A model generated the notes under the pieces. It was not told where the DNA came from, searched no databases, and saw only the letters and a list, made by a program, of their open reading frames with translations. The position numbers and the translations under genes are program-made. A stretch of DNA of 18,299 bases from Byssothecium circinans (Eukaryota; Ascomycota; Dothideomycetes; Pleosporales; Massarinaceae): contig ML977015.1 in NCBI GenBank assembly GCA_010015675.1, positions 400,655 to 418,953 of the forward strand, in the 5' to 3' direction. Shown piece by piece: positions 17,989 through 18,299 of this stretch (within the stretch, counting starts at the first letter, position 1; each line of letters opens with the position of its first letter).

Positions 17989-18299
17989 ACGTGTCCGTGC
18001 ACGCAACGATCATGTTCGCGCAACGATCGCGCAACACCAAAACAACTCAAACTTGAACGCGTCATAACTCAATCATTATGGGGTCAATTGAGGCTGCAAT
18101 TGAAGCTATCGAAGCGCTAGAGCCAGGAGAACCTTTTACATATACCAAAATTGCAGCAGACTATCATGTTAACCGTATTACCCTATCGCGGCGGCATAAG
18201 CAGATCCAATCATCGCGAACGACTCAAGCAACAACGCAACAAAAGCTTACTCCACAACAAGAGGCAGAGCTTGTTAAATACATACAAGGACTCACAGCG
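17989..18299 (+). mobile_element. pogo/Fot1-like DNA transposon, left end
   Basis: Starts immediately after the TA at 17987-17988, the target dinucleotide of Tc1/mariner/pogo elements. The first bases (ACGTGTCCGTGCACGCAACG) are followed by an arrayed motif: CGCAACGATC at 18002-18011 and 18019-18028, and CGCAAC again at 18030-18035, which looks like a repeated transposase-binding site in the terminal region. The right end is outside the window, so terminal inverted repeats and element length cannot be confirmed. Base composition shows no RIP bias, which suggests a recent insertion. Confidence 0.75.
18078..18299 (+). CDS. pogo/Fot1-family transposase, N-terminal part (runs off the window)
   Basis: The first 74 codons are open to the window edge with no stop. 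MGSIEAAIEAIEALEPGEPF and then TYTKIAADYHVNRITLSRRH form the N-terminal helix-turn-helix (psq/CENP-B-like) that binds the terminal repeats in pogo-type transposases. This is followed by a Gln/Thr-rich linker and LTPQQEAELVKYIQGLT, the start of the second CENP-B-type HTH. The DDE catalytic domain would lie beyond the edge. Start chosen at ATG 18078, which begins exactly where the family similarity begins. Whether it encodes an active enzyme cannot be told here. Confidence 0.85.
   Translation, partial: MGSIEAAIEAIEALEPGEPFTYTKIAADYHVNRITLSRRHKQIQSSRTTQATTQQKLTPQQEAELVKYIQGLTA

Overview
The window looks like accessory sequence from a filamentous ascomycete (Pezizomycotina; Dothideomycetes is possible but unproven). 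The reasons are short canonical spliceosomal introns of 46-73 bp, a secreted carbohydrate-active and proteolytic gene set, and a TpA-rich, CpA/TpG-poor transposon copy that looks like a product of repeat-induced point mutation (RIP). All gene models come from reading the sequence; no database search was run.

Layout from left to right. (1) 1-1330 is an AT-rich, stop-riddled Tc1/mariner-type element, preceded by diverged tandem repeats. (2) 1330-2330 holds short repeated motifs of probable transposon origin and a broken C2H2-zinc-finger-like gene fragment. (3) 2330-3480 is pyrimidine-rich and carries two mutually antisense small gene candidates, neither proven. (4) 3563-5614 holds two minus-strand, two-exon nucleotidyltransferase-fold paralogues. 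(5) 6069-6998 is a calcineurin-like metallophosphoesterase, divergent from the second nucleotidyltransferase across a CCAAT-rich promoter with a 12-bp inverted repeat. (6) 7652-8464 (minus) is an AA9 lytic polysaccharide monooxygenase. (7) 9112-10889 is a decayed USP-type deubiquitinase gene. (8) 10994-14009 (minus) is a secreted GH35 beta-galactosidase, divergent from (9) 14535-16056, a four-exon Ca2+/H+ antiporter-type transporter. (10) 16194-17988 (minus) is an S53 (sedolisin) peptidase whose first exon is cut at a TA dinucleotide by (11) a pogo/Fot1-like transposon that runs off the right edge.

Functionally, the AA9 enzyme, the GH35 enzyme and, before it was disrupted, the S53 peptidase fit extracellular degradation of plant polymers and protein. 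The nucleotidyltransferase pair and the phosphoesterase form a separate group linked by a shared promoter. No prokaryotic system, CRISPR array, rRNA or convincing tRNA was seen. The observations most worth following are the transposon-split peptidase, the unequal active sites of the two nucleotidyltransferase paralogues, and the deubiquitinase pseudogene with RIP-compatible stop codons.
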